From Verrucomicrobiaceae bacterium UBA1938 (GTDB lineage Bacteria; Verrucomicrobiota; Verrucomicrobiia; Verrucomicrobiales; Verrucomicrobiaceae): DNA of 30,749 nucleotides. Made by a program: the position numbers and the translations under genes. Below the pieces are notes generated by a model. That model was not told the origin of the DNA and searched no databases. It worked only from the letters and a program-made list of their open reading frames with translations. Positions 15,364-24,300 of this stretch are shown here, in pieces; positions within the stretch are counted from its first letter, which is position 1; each line of letters starts with the position of its first letter. The DNA lies in contig DDFC01000021.1 of NCBI GenBank assembly GCA_002336895.1, positions 1-30,749 of the forward strand, written 5' to 3'.

Positions 15364-15927
15364 TCAGTTCAGGCTCACATCCTCAGGCATGCCGGCCATC
15401 ACCTGATAAACGGGGCCCATGTCCTTGAGGATGGCGGACCACATCTGCGTCGGTTTTTCGACGGTGAGCACCAGCGGGCGGGCGGTGGTGGTGATCCAGG
15501 AGCGCACCTCCAGCTCGCTTTCGAGCTGGCCGCCGCTCCATCCTGAGTAGCCGACAAAGCCACGCACATCATGCCCGAGGCTGAGTGCGTGCAGGGCGTC
15601 CGGCACGGAAAGGTGGGTCTGGCAGCGCAGGGTGCGGCGGCGCTTGTTCCAGTGCAGCGCGGCGAAGGCGAGCTTGTCTGTGGAAACCGGGCCGCCGAGA
15701 AACACGGGCACATCTCCCAGCGCGCCCAGATCCTGGTCAGGCAGCAGGTCGGAGACACACTGGTCCAGAGGACGGTTGAGGATGTAGCCAAAGGCACCGT
15801 CCTTGGCGTTGTGCGCCGCCATGAAGACCACGGAGCGGGCGAAGTTGGAGTCACGCATGGCCGGTGAGGCGAGCAGGAGGCTTCCACTGAGGGAAGACGA
15901 TGATTCGTTCTTATCTGCCGAATTCAT
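15364..15927 (-). CDS. YqgE/AlgH family protein
   Basis: The protein has 187 residues, the usual size. Family hallmarks run in order: G-S-L-L-L-A-S-P-A-M-R-D-S-N-F-A-R-S-V-V at the start, then H-N-A-K-D-G-A-F-G-Y-I-L-N-R-P-L, V-F-L-G-G-P-V, and F-V-G-Y-S-G-W-S-G-G-Q-L-E-x-E. This is the complete YqgE/AlgH (UPF0301) signature set. AlgH has been linked to alginate regulation in Pseudomonas, but the biochemical role of the family is not established. The stop lies 2 bp beyond the end of the convergent large secreted-protein gene. No extra domain or truncation is visible. Confidence 0.92.
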   Translation of the reverse strand: MNSADKNESSSSLSGSLLLASPAMRDSNFARSVVFMAAHNAKDGAFGYILNRPLDQCVSDLLPDQDLGALGDVPVFLGGPVSTDKLAFAALHWNKRRRTLRCQTHLSVPDALHALSLGHDVRGFVGYSGWSGGQLESELEVRSWITTTARPLVLTVEKPTQMWSAILKDMGPVYQVMAGMPEDVSLN

Positions 15928-15975
15928 ATGGATGTCTGACGCAATATTTACGCCAGACGCTCGAATTAAGCACCG

Positions 15976-16012
15976 AAAAAAATGCGCGCTGGATTGTGAG
16001 GCCCAGCGCGCA
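15976..16012 (-). terminator. strong intrinsic terminator of the Gfo/Idh/MocA gene
   Basis: Read on the minus strand, TGCGCGCTGG (arm at 16003-16012) and CCAGCGCGCA (arm at 15983-15992) form a perfect 10-bp stem around a 10-nt loop. Seven T residues follow directly, seen as the A-run at 15976-15982 on the plus strand. It lies 22 bp after the TAA stop of the oxidoreductase gene and should also insulate the yqgE gene downstream. Confidence 0.9.
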
Positions 16013-16034
16013 GGTGGTGCAAAAGAACGATGAA

Positions 16035-17396
16035 TTATGCCGCAGGCACCTCAAAGCCCTGGCGGTAGGTCTTGGTCAGGAGCTTGTCAGCCTCTGGAGC
16101 ATTGCGGAATTTCAGGCCTTCGGCATCCCATTCCAGCACCTTGTTGGCCTCCTCCATGCGACCGGTGATCGGATCGATCTTCGGAATGGCCACACGCGTG
16201 GCCACGTTGCCGAGCTGGACGGTCTCCGCCAGAGGTCCGGCGTAGTGGAAGCCGTCGCTGGTTTTTTGGCCGGAGAGGCAGGCGTCCACCCAGGTGTGCC
16301 AGTGGCTGCGGCCTTCTTCTTTGGGGTACTTGAAGCCGGTGAACTTGTCGAGCGGATAGAGGCGTGGTCCGGCCACGTGTGCCAGCACCATGGTGCCGCC
16401 CTCGCCGATGAAGATGGAGCCGCTGGCGGGCAGATCGATGTCACCGGGCATCTGAGCCAGCTTATGGCTGGGCTTGAGGCCGCCGTCCATCCAGGTGAGC
16501 TTCATGGTCTTGCCAGCGGTGTAGGCCGTGCCGGGGAAGACGTAGTTGATGGTCTCATGCGTGGGCCAGATCTGGTTGTTGATGCCGCTGTTTTTGGCGT
16601 GGACGCTGATCGGCGCGGTGAGGTCCAGCGCGGTGAAGACGGGGTCCATGATGTGGCAGCCGAAGTCTCCGAGGCCGCCGCCGCCGAAGTCCTGCCAGTC
16701 GCGCCAGATGAAGGGATGATACGAGGGAGCGTACTCACGCATGGGCGCGGCGCCGATCCAGAGATCCCAGTTCAGATTGGCCGGCACCGGAGCGGAGGGC
16801 GGTGGCTGGAACATACGCGTGCGCTCATTGCCGGTGACACCCACCCAGGAATAGACCTCTTTGATTTTGCCGATGGCGCCTTCTTTGATCAGGCGGGTGC
16901 CCATGCGGTACTCGATGGAGGAGTGGATCTGGTTTCCCATCTGGGTGACGACGTTCTTCTTCTCCGCCCAGAGGCGCATCTGCCGCGCCTCCCAGACCGT
17001 GTGGGCCAGGGGCTTCTGGCAGTAGATGTGCTTTCCCTTCTGCATGGCTGCCACGGCCACGGGTGCGTGCATGTGGTCGGGGATGCCCACGGTGACGGCA
17101 TCAAAACCATCTCCCAGCGTGGAGAACATCTCGCGGTAGTCAGAGAAGTGCTTCACTCCGGGGAATTCCGCGTCAGCCTTGTCGAAGCGGTTGGCATCCA
17201 CATCGCAGAAGCCGACAAACTTCACCGCCGCGTGGGAGCCGACATTGTGTAGATCGCTGTAGCCCATGCCGTTCACGCCGACGCAGGCCACCTGCAGCTT
17301 GCTGTTGAGATTCTGCCCGCGCACCAGGGCCGGGAAAGCGGCTGCGGCGGAGGCGAGGGTGGAGTTTTTCAGGAAAGAACGGCGGGACGTGGGCAT
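16035..17396 (-). CDS. Tat-exported Gfo/Idh/MocA family oxidoreductase
   Basis: The protein has 453 residues. The N-terminus is a twin-arginine signal, S-R-R-S-F-L-K-N, with an Ala-rich core ending near A-L-V-R-G. A Rossmann fold follows with G-V-N-G-M-G at 40-45. The catalytic lysine is in C-Q-K-P-L-A-H (Lys128), and G-D-F-G-C-H-I-M-D supplies the active-site Asp/His pattern of the family. Members bind NAD(P)(H) and oxidise, reduce or rearrange sugars; PVC bacteria carry many Tat-exported paralogues. The cofactor is presumably loaded before export. The substrate is unknown. ATG 17396 is chosen because it places the RR motif at residues 5-6. It is monocistronic, with its own terminator. Confidence 0.9.
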   Translation of the reverse strand: MPTSRRSFLKNSTLASAAAAFPALVRGQNLNSKLQVACVGVNGMGYSDLHNVGSHAAVKFVGFCDVDANRFDKADAEFPGVKHFSDYREMFSTLGDGFDAVTVGIPDHMHAPVAVAAMQKGKHIYCQKPLAHTVWEARQMRLWAEKKNVVTQMGNQIHSSIEYRMGTRLIKEGAIGKIKEVYSWVGVTGNERTRMFQPPPSAPVPANLNWDLWIGAAPMREYAPSYHPFIWRDWQDFGGGGLGDFGCHIMDPVFTALDLTAPISVHAKNSGINNQIWPTHETINYVFPGTAYTAGKTMKLTWMDGGLKPSHKLAQMPGDIDLPASGSIFIGEGGTMVLAHVAGPRLYPLDKFTGFKYPKEEGRSHWHTWVDACLSGQKTSDGFHYAGPLAETVQLGNVATRVAIPKIDPITGRMEEANKVLEWDAEGLKFRNAPEADKLLTKTYRQGFEVPAA

Positions 17397-17411
17397 GAGG
17401 AGCGACGTTGG

Positions 17412-17429
17412 GTTGAAATGTCTTTCAAC
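17412..17429. promoter_or_regulatory. operator-like palindrome upstream of the oxidoreductase gene
   Basis: GTTGAAA-TGTC-TTTCAAC is a perfect 7-bp inverted repeat with a 4-bp centre, 16 bp upstream of the start codon. Its size and position suit a repressor site or an mRNA-leader hairpin. No cognate regulator can be named. The rest of the 164-bp gap holds only the hairpins noted for the uma2-type gene. Confidence 0.35.
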
Positions 17430-17520
17430 GTACGCTGCCACGCCGAATTCTTTGTCTCGAAAGGCAAAGAACGGCAGTTTAGTACCATGAGCCGTTGGAA
17501 AAGAATCTGGAACAAAGACA

Positions 17521-17538
17521 CTCAGACTTTCATCTGAG
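17521..17538 (-). terminator. weak terminator candidate after the Uma2-family gene
   Basis: CTCAGA and TCTGAG form a perfect 6-bp stem with a 6-nt loop, 22 bp beyond the stop. On the minus strand it is followed by the T-rich but interrupted GTGTCTTTGTT. A second 6-bp hairpin, AACGGC/GCCGTT at 17470-17496, follows. Both are modest. Confidence 0.35.
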
Positions 17539-17560
17539 CATTCCCAGAGCGGTGTCAGTA

Positions 17561-18175
17561 TCAGGCGCCGATACCCGCAAACAGCTCGGAAATGTCCACT
17601 CTCACACCCGGCAGCGCCACACTCTCAAGCACAGCGCCTTCCGCGATGCGGAGCTGTGTTTGGTAGCGACCGTCAGCAAGATCGCGATAGCACTCAATGC
17701 AACGCTCCTGGCCGTTCACGATCCAATATTCAGCCACTTGATTTTCCGCATACAGCGCGGCCATTTCACGATCCTCATTGAGTCTGGAGACTGAGACTTC
17801 GACTACGAGCAAGGCCGTAGTCGGGTGACTTTGGAAGTCTTCCTCCTTGCCAGGCACGACAGAGACATCGGGCTCAGGCTCTGAATCCGTGAAGGTCAGC
17901 GGATCCTCCTTGCGCACCCACATCTGAAGCCCCGCGAGTTTTTGCAGCAGGGCGAACACTCTTGCCGCCAGCTTGGTGTGGATGATGGACTTGCTCATTT
18001 TCTCAACGATCACCCCCCTGATCAGTTCGGCCCGCGCCGGAGCGAGGCCAGTGGCGATCATTTGATGCCATGCCTGAATGGACAGCGGCATGGCTCGCTG
18101 CTGGAAGCCCGGCTGTTTCAGGATGGGAACCATAACGGATTCTAAATTCACCCTGAATGGCGCGCAAGCCTTCAT
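17561..18175 (-). CDS. Uma2-family (DUF820) PD-(D/E)XK nuclease-like protein
   Basis: The protein has 204 residues from ATG 18175. It shows the Uma2 layout: A-E-L-I-R-G-V-I-V-E, then E-P-E-P-D-V-S-V-V (catalytic Asp), A-L-L-V-V-E-V-S-V-S-R (Glu), and D-R-E-M-A-A-L-Y-A-x(5)-A-E-Y-W-I-V-N. The family has a restriction-endonuclease fold, but its biological role is unclear. Where I expect a lysine after D-R-E there is Met, so the catalytic lysine may be lost or moved. The start codon overlaps the recD2 stop (ATGA), which favours this start; ATG 18133 would also give a full domain. Confidence 0.82.
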   Translation of the reverse strand: MKACAPFRVNLESVMVPILKQPGFQQRAMPLSIQAWHQMIATGLAPARAELIRGVIVEKMSKSIIHTKLAARVFALLQKLAGLQMWVRKEDPLTFTDSEPEPDVSVVPGKEEDFQSHPTTALLVVEVSVSRLNEDREMAALYAENQVAEYWIVNGQERCIECYRDLADGRYQTQLRIAEGAVLESVALPGVRVDISELFAGIGA

Positions 18176-20400
18176 CCGAGCATTCCACGCAGCCCCGTCC
18201 AGCGCTTGCGGCTTTCCTGCCGGCCTACGGCCAGGGAGAGGGCACGCTCATCGCCGACGAGGACGCAGAGTTTCTTGGCCCGGGTGATGGCGGTGTAGAT
18301 GAGGCTGCGCTCCAGCAGGACGTAGTGCTGAGTGCTGACGGGAATGATGACGCAGGGGAACTCGCTGCCCTGGCTTTTGTGAATGCTGAGGGCATAGGCG
18401 AGCTGGAGCTCATCGAGCTCCCCGGGCTCGTAGGCCACGATGCGGTCGGCATCGTAACGAATATGCACCTTCACAGGATCGGCATCGATGGTGATGATAT
18501 GGCCAATGTCGCCATTGAAGACTTCCTTGTCGTAGTTGTTCTGCGTCTGGATGACTTTGTCGCCGACACGGAAGGTGACGCCGAAGCGCTCGATCTCAAA
18601 CTTCAGCTCATTGGGGGGATTGAGGGCGAGCTGAAGCGATTGATTGAGCGAGATGGTGCCAAGCAGATTGCGGTTCATCGGCGTGAGCACCTGGATGTCG
18701 CGGATGGGATCAAGGCCGTATTTGGCGGCGAGGCGTGTGTGCGCCAGCTCCACGAGCGTGTGTTTGATCTCCTCCGGCTCGGCGGCTTTGAGAAAGAAGA
18801 AGTCGCTGGTGCGTGAGGTCTTCAGATCGGGCATCTGGCCGCGGTTGATGGCGTGCGCGCTGGTGATGATGCGGCTGCTGGCGGCCTGGCGGAAGATCTC
18901 GGTGAGCTTGACGCTGGGCACCTTTTCGCTGGCGATGAGATCGTGCAGCACCATGCCGGGGCCCACGGAGGGAAGCTGGTCGGCATCTCCCACGATGAGC
19001 AGGTGAGCGCCATCTGGCAGCGCGGCAAGAAACTGGGCCATGAGCGGCGCATCGATCATGGAGGCCTCATCGACGACAAAGAGGTCACCCGAGAGCGGCT
19101 TGCCACGGTGCCGACCCCAGCGTCCATCGCCCTGGTATTCGAGGAGGCGGTGCAGGGTTTTGGCCTCCATGCCGGTGCTTTCGGCCAGGCGCTTGGCAGC
19201 GCGTCCGGTAGGCGCAGCGAGCACGAGTTTCACCTGCTTGCTCTGCAGAATGAGCAGGATGCTGCGCAGGATGGTGGTCTTTCCCACGCCGGGGCCGCCG
19301 GTGATGATGAGCAGGCGCTGGTGCAGGGCCTCGCGCACGGCACGCTGCTGGCTCTCGGCCAGTTCCTTGCCGGTCTTTTTCATCACCCAGCCTAATGCGG
19401 CTTCTTCATCCATGGGCGGATAGGCAGCAGGCGCGGCGGTGAGTTTTTTCACACTCGCAGCGATGCTCTGCTCCGCTGCGCGCAGGTGCGGGAGGTATAG
19501 GAAAGTGGTGTGGTCACTCTTGCCCGCAGTTCCGGCTTCCACACCCTCATTGCGGGCAGGAGTGCCCGCATCACTGACGCGCTCGATCTGATCAGCAGCG
19601 ATGAGGGCTTCAATCTGCGGAGCGATCAACGTTTCCACACCCAGCAATTCGACAGCCTTCTTGACCGCTTCCGATTCAGGAAAGCAGCAGTGGCCGTTTC
19701 CGGCCGCTGTCTCCAGCACGTGCAGGATGCCCGCCTTGATGCGCTCAGGTGCATCCTCGGCCACGCCGAGCTGGTAGGCGATGTCGTCCGCCGTTTTAAA
19801 GCCGACGCCCCGGATGTCCTGCGCCAGCCGATATGGGTTCTCCTTCAGCACGGCCTGCGCCTCCTCGCCGTAGGTCTTGTAAATGCGCAGGGCGCGTGAG
19901 GAGCTGATGCCGTGCTGATGCAGGAAGAGCATGATGCCGTGGATGGACTTCTGCTTGATCCAGGATTCGCGGATCTCCGTGCGGCGCTTCTTGCCCACGC
20001 CTTCCACCTCCTCGAGCTTTTTCGATTCGTTCTCAATGATGTCGAAGATCTTGGGACCAAACTTTTCGACCATGCGTTTGGCATACTTCGGCCCGATGCC
20101 TTCGATCAAGCCGCTGCCAAGGTAGCGCTCGATCCCAGCCAGAGAATCCGGCCGCCGGAGCTTGAGTGCGTCCGCCTTGAACTGGGGACCAAAGTCACGG
20201 TTGGGTTCCCAAGTGCCTTTGGCCTCGAATTCTTCGCCAGCCACCACGCGAGGAGCCTTGCCGATGAGGCTGACGACATCGTGCCGCCCCTCGGGGACGA
20301 TTTTCAGGATGCAGTAGCCGTTGTCCTCATTGTGAAACACCACGCGGTCCACGAGTCCGCGCAGGACTTCGGGCTTGGTGGTGGTGCGAGGTGGAGGCAT
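18172..20400 (-). CDS. recD2: RecD2-type ATP-dependent DNA helicase (RecD-like, no RecBC)
   Basis: The protein has 742 residues. Domains in order: an N-terminal OB-like part (E-V-L-R-G-L-V-D-R-V-V-F-H), then helix-hairpin-helix repeats at about 95-215 (G-I-G-P-K-Y-A, V-E-G-V-G-K-K-R, I-R-G-V-G-F-K-T-A-D). The SF1B motor follows, with Walker A G-G-P-G-V-G-K-T-T at 368-376, Walker B V-V-D-E-A-S-M-I-D, and the C-terminal I-H-K-S-Q-G-S-E-F and Y-T-A-I-T-R-A-K motifs. RecD2 is a 5'-3' helicase acting in DNA repair and fork processing where RecBC is absent. Residues about 276-299 (S-D-A-G-T-P-A-R-N-E-G to S-D-H-T-T) interrupt the segment before F-L-Y-L-P-H-L and are encoded by a palindromic repeat (see 19515-19570). 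It is coupled to the Uma2-type gene. Confidence 0.93.
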   Translation of the reverse strand: MPPPRTTTKPEVLRGLVDRVVFHNEDNGYCILKIVPEGRHDVVSLIGKAPRVVAGEEFEAKGTWEPNRDFGPQFKADALKLRRPDSLAGIERYLGSGLIEGIGPKYAKRMVEKFGPKIFDIIENESKKLEEVEGVGKKRRTEIRESWIKQKSIHGIMLFLHQHGISSSRALRIYKTYGEEAQAVLKENPYRLAQDIRGVGFKTADDIAYQLGVAEDAPERIKAGILHVLETAAGNGHCCFPESEAVKKAVELLGVETLIAPQIEALIAADQIERVSDAGTPARNEGVEAGTAGKSDHTTFLYLPHLRAAEQSIAASVKKLTAAPAAYPPMDEEAALGWVMKKTGKELAESQQRAVREALHQRLLIITGGPGVGKTTILRSILLILQSKQVKLVLAAPTGRAAKRLAESTGMEAKTLHRLLEYQGDGRWGRHRGKPLSGDLFVVDEASMIDAPLMAQFLAALPDGAHLLIVGDADQLPSVGPGMVLHDLIASEKVPSVKLTEIFRQAASSRIITSAHAINRGQMPDLKTSRTSDFFFLKAAEPEEIKHTLVELAHTRLAAKYGLDPIRDIQVLTPMNRNLLGTISLNQSLQLALNPPNELKFEIERFGVTFRVGDKVIQTQNNYDKEVFNGDIGHIITIDADPVKVHIRYDADRIVAYEPGELDELQLAYALSIHKSQGSEFPCVIIPVSTQHYVLLERSLIYTAITRAKKLCVLVGDERALSLAVGRQESRKRWTGLRGMLG
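19515..19570. repeat. REP-like palindromic element embedded in recD2
   Basis: The arm CACTCTTGCCCGCA (19515-19528) pairs with TGCGGGCAGGAGTG (19551-19564), 13 of 14 bases plus a G-T wobble, around a 22-nt loop. The right arm also starts a second perfect 8-bp hairpin, TGCGGGCA-GGAG-TGCCCGCA (19551-19570). TGCCCGCA therefore occurs three times in 56 bp in alternating orientation. The element has kept the recD2 frame open and accounts for about 24 residues not expected in RecD2. Confidence 0.6.
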
Positions 20401-20522
20401 GGAAGCAGGCTAGACACGGATGGGGCTTCTCACAAATCCGATTACCGGCATGAGGCTTTGGCCATTCATGTGTCACCAACCGCTGTTTGATCGCGTAAGC
20501 GATGGTATTCTATTGCACCCAC

Positions 20523-21158
20523 ATGTCCGCCCTGCTGCCCAGTTACCGCCTGACGCTGCGCGATCAGCTGCCCGTGCTCCTGCGTCCTCTGACGCCGGAC
20601 GACAGGGAGCGCATCACCGATGCGTTCAGGAGGCTGTCGCCTGAGTCCACCTATTTCAGATTCTGGACGAGCTTTCGCGGTGCCAATCCCACCTTCATCG
20701 AGCGGCTCTGTGCGGATGACAACGGGCAGCACCGCACGTGGGTCCTGGTGATCGAAAACAATGATGATGTACCCGGCGTGGGCGGCGGCTCCTACTGGCG
20801 ATCGACGGAGCAGCCAGACAGCGCCGAGGTCTCCTTCACCGTGGGGGATGAGTTTCAGGGGCAGGGTGCGGGAACGATTCTGCTGGCGGTGCTGTGGGAG
20901 GATGCGCTGGCAGCGGGCATCCGGCAATTTGTAGCCTATGTGCTGGATGAGAACCACGTCATGCTCACATGGTGGGCGGGCCTCGGGGCAGCGCATGTGC
21001 GGCAATCGCATGGCGGATGGGAGCTGACGCTCCAGCTGGATGAAAGCCTGCTGCCGGACACCTCTGCCGCGAACAGCCTGCGCCTGAGGCTCGCCTTTCT
21101 TCGAGCGTCAACTTCAGATGCCTCTGAGCTTCGAACGCAGCGTCTGACTCGGCGCTGA
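20523..21158 (+). CDS. GNAT-family N-acetyltransferase
   Basis: The protein has 211 residues from ATG 20523. The beginning, V-L-L-R-P-L-T-P-D-D-R-E-R and R-L-S-P-E-S-T-Y-F-R-F, is like the GNAT domain of Pat/AcuA-type protein acetyltransferases. The acetyl-CoA loop is E-F-Q-G-Q-G-A-G-T (Q112, G115, G117), preceded by the beta-4 strand A-E-V-S-F-T-V. V-L-D-E-N-H-V-M matches the later N-x-x-M segment. The substrate may be a protein lysine or a small molecule. The final 25 residues are Arg/Ser/Leu-rich and not part of the fold. An in-frame ATG at 20502 is an alternative start. It is divergent from recD2, with 122 bp between them in which I see no clear promoter. Confidence 0.82.
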   Translation: MSALLPSYRLTLRDQLPVLLRPLTPDDRERITDAFRRLSPESTYFRFWTSFRGANPTFIERLCADDNGQHRTWVLVIENNDDVPGVGGGSYWRSTEQPDSAEVSFTVGDEFQGQGAGTILLAVLWEDALAAGIRQFVAYVLDENHVMLTWWAGLGAAHVRQSHGGWELTLQLDESLLPDTSAANSLRLRLAFLRASTSDASELRTQRLTRR

Positions 21159-21244
21159 AGAAGCGGAAACCTTTCTTGCTGACCGGAAAATGAGCGCCAC
21201 CCGCTCTTGGGAAGAACCACACACTACAATAAGTGCTTTTTTAT

Positions 21245-21273
21245 TTGATACCGCATTAAATACCCTGGTTATT
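21245..21273 (+). promoter_or_regulatory. AT-rich promoter candidate for the signalling genes
   Basis: The 171-bp gap before the kinase gene becomes markedly AT-rich from about 21220. TTGATA at 21245-21250 matches the -35 consensus at 5 of 6 bases. GTTATT 17 bp later, or TATTAG at 19 bp, would be the -10. The base-composition shift is clear but the exact boxes are uncertain. Confidence 0.28.
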
Positions 21274-21329
21274 AGAGAACGCGCATCTCATATTCAGTCA
21301 AATTTCACCGTGCTAAAGCATTTTCCATC

Positions 21330-24300
21330 GTGACCAGTGATGCGCCTCTCACAGAGAAACACCAGCCCGACCATGAGCCACGCAATCCAGCATCTTCCCA
21401 AGCTGCGCGCAGGGACTGGATGCGGGTGCTGCAGGCACTGCTGCCCCCGCTCGCGGCTTTAATCCTGCAATGGGCCCTTTGGGCCTGGCTCAGCCCTCTC
21501 GTCTTTGTCCTGTTTTATCCGGCCGTGTTTGGCAACGCGTGGATAGGAGGCATGCGTGGCGGGGTGGCGGGGACCGTCCTGTCTGCCATCCTGATATGGC
21601 ATGTTTTTCTGCCTTTGGAGCCCAACCACAACGCCATCTACTATCAGAGGCTGTTCAGTCTCAGCGTGTTTTGCCTCGTGGGAATTGGGGTTTCCTGGGT
21701 GCATGAGAGCCTGCAGGAAGCCCGCCGCAATCTGGAATCTAAAATCCATGAGCGCACGGCGGAGCTGCAGCTCTCCGAGGAGACTGTCCGTGATAACAAA
21801 GAACGCCTGAAAGCGATCATCACCACCGCGATGGACGCCATCATCAGCGTCGATGAGGAGCAGAAAATCCTGATCTTCAACAAAGCGGCGGAGAACATGT
21901 TCCGCTGCACAGCCAGCGAGGCCATCGGCAGTCCGCTGGACAGGTTCATTCCCGCCAGACATCGCCATGCGCATGCGCATCATGTTGAGAAGTTTGGCGT
22001 GCATGGGGCCACGGCGCGCACCATGGGGTCCCTCGGCATCCTCCATGCACTGCGGGCCGATGACGTGGAGTTTCCCATCGAGGCCTCCATCTCCCACTCA
22101 GAGGTGAACGGCCGCAGGCACTACACAGTGATCATCCGGGACATCAGCGCCCGCCTTCGGACGGAGCAGCAGCTGCGCACGCAGGAGAAGCATGCCCGCT
22201 CCCGGCTGATGCTGGCACAGAGTCTGGAGCAGACGGACAGCATTCCCGGCATCCTGCAGGCCGTGCTGAAGGAGCTGCAGGCGACGCTGGGACTGAATGC
22301 CGTGTGGTTTTACCTCTTCTCAGAAGATCGGAAGCACATGTGCCTGACCATGGCCAGCAAGCACCAGGACGAAAGCCCGGTGGTGCACCAGGGTGAAGAG
22401 CTGGCGGTGGAAGGCGACCGCATGCTGGAGGAGATAGCCGCGGCACAGCATCTCGTGGTGGTGGAGGATGCCCGCACTGATGTGCGGACCAACAAGGACA
22501 TTGTGGCTAGGAACGCGAACCGCACCATCATCAACATGCCGGTCATCCTTGCCGGGAGGCGGCTCGGCACGCTGGGCAGCGGCACCTTTGGCGACGAAGG
22601 GGTACTCATGCTGACGGAGGCCGAACGTGAGTACTTCACTGCGGTGGCAGCACACGCAGCCGCAGTGCTGGACCGCATCCTGGAGCAGGACAGGCGCACC
22701 CAGGCCGAAACCCGCTACCGCCAGACGCTGGACCAGATGCTGGAAGGCTGCCAGATCATCGGGCATGACCTGCGCTACATCTATCTGAACGCGGAGGCCT
22801 GCGAACAGGCGAGGAAAACCGCCGAAGAGCTGCTCGGCCGGACGATGACAGAGTGCTTTCCTGGCATCGAAAACACGGAGGTCTTTGCCACACTGCGGCG
22901 CTGCATGGAGCAGCAGCAGGCGGAGCAGATGGAAAATGTCTTCATTTATCCAAACGGCCAGCAGGCGGTGTTTCAGCTCTTCCTGCAGCCGGTGCCGGAG
23001 GGCGTCTTCATCCTCTCCCTGGACATCAGTGAGCGGAAGAAGGTGGAGCGCCGGATGGTGGAGCTGAACGCCGAGCTGGAAGCCCGCGTGCTGGAGCGCA
23101 CGCAGCAGCTGGAAGCTGCGAATGCGGAGCTCCACAGCAAAAGAGCGGAGCTGCAGAGCCTGTTCGAGTCGCTGCCGGGGCTTTACCTGGTGCTGGCCCC
23201 GAATCTGAAGATCGTCGCCGCAAGTGACGCCTACCTCAAGGCCACGATGACGACGCGAAAGGACATTATGGGACGAACGATGCTGGAGGTCTTTCCTGAC
23301 AATCCCGGCGATCCCAATGCCGACGGCTCGTCCAATCTGCGGGCCTCTTTGCAACGTGTGCTGCGCGACCGCAAAGCGGACACGATGCCCATCCAGCGGT
23401 ATGATGTGCGGGATGCCGAGGGCAAGTTTCAGGAACGCCACTGGACACCCGTGAACTCGCCGCTGCTGGATGCCGAGGGCAACATCAAGTACATCATCCA
23501 CCGTGCGGAGGATGTGACGGATTTTGTGCTGCACAGCCGGAGAACCGAGCCCGAGGGAGCCCCGCTGGAAGCACGGATGCAGCAGATGGAGGCGGAGATG
23601 TACCAGAGCACGCTCAAGGTGCAGGCCGCCAACAAGCAGCTGGAGGCGGCGAACAAGGAGCTGGAAGCCTTTTCATACTCGGTGTCTCACGACCTGCGCG
23701 CGCCACTGCGGGCGGTGAACGGCTTTGCCAATGCCGTGATGGAGGACTTCGGGCCGCAGCTCCCGGAAGAATGCCGGCGGCAGCTTCAAATCATACGCGG
23801 CAATGCACAAAAAATGGGCAGCCTCATTGACGATCTCCTGTCGTTTTCAAGGCTGGGCCGAATGCCCCTGAACAAGCAGAAAATCAACATGAGCCAGCTG
23901 GTGTCGGCCATCTGGAAAGACCTGGCTGCTGAACGCGAAGGCCGGGAGGTGGAGTTCCACCTGGACACCCTGCCGGAATGCAGCGGCGATCCTGTGCTGC
24001 TGAGGCAGGTGTGGATCAACCTGCTGACCAACGCTCTCAAATACAGCCGGAAAAGAGACAAGGCCGTGATCAGCGTGGGCTGCGGGCGGGAGAAAGAGCA
24101 CGACACCTTTTTTGTGCGGGACAACGGCAGCGGCTTTGACATGAAGTATGCGCACAAGCTTTTTGGTGTCTTCCAGCGTCTGCACCGTGCGGAGGAGTAC
24201 GAAGGCACCGGCGTGGGGCTGGCGATTGTGCAACGCCTGATCAACAGGCATGGCGGCCGTGTGTGGGCGGAGGCTGTGGTGGATGAGGGAGCCACCTTCC

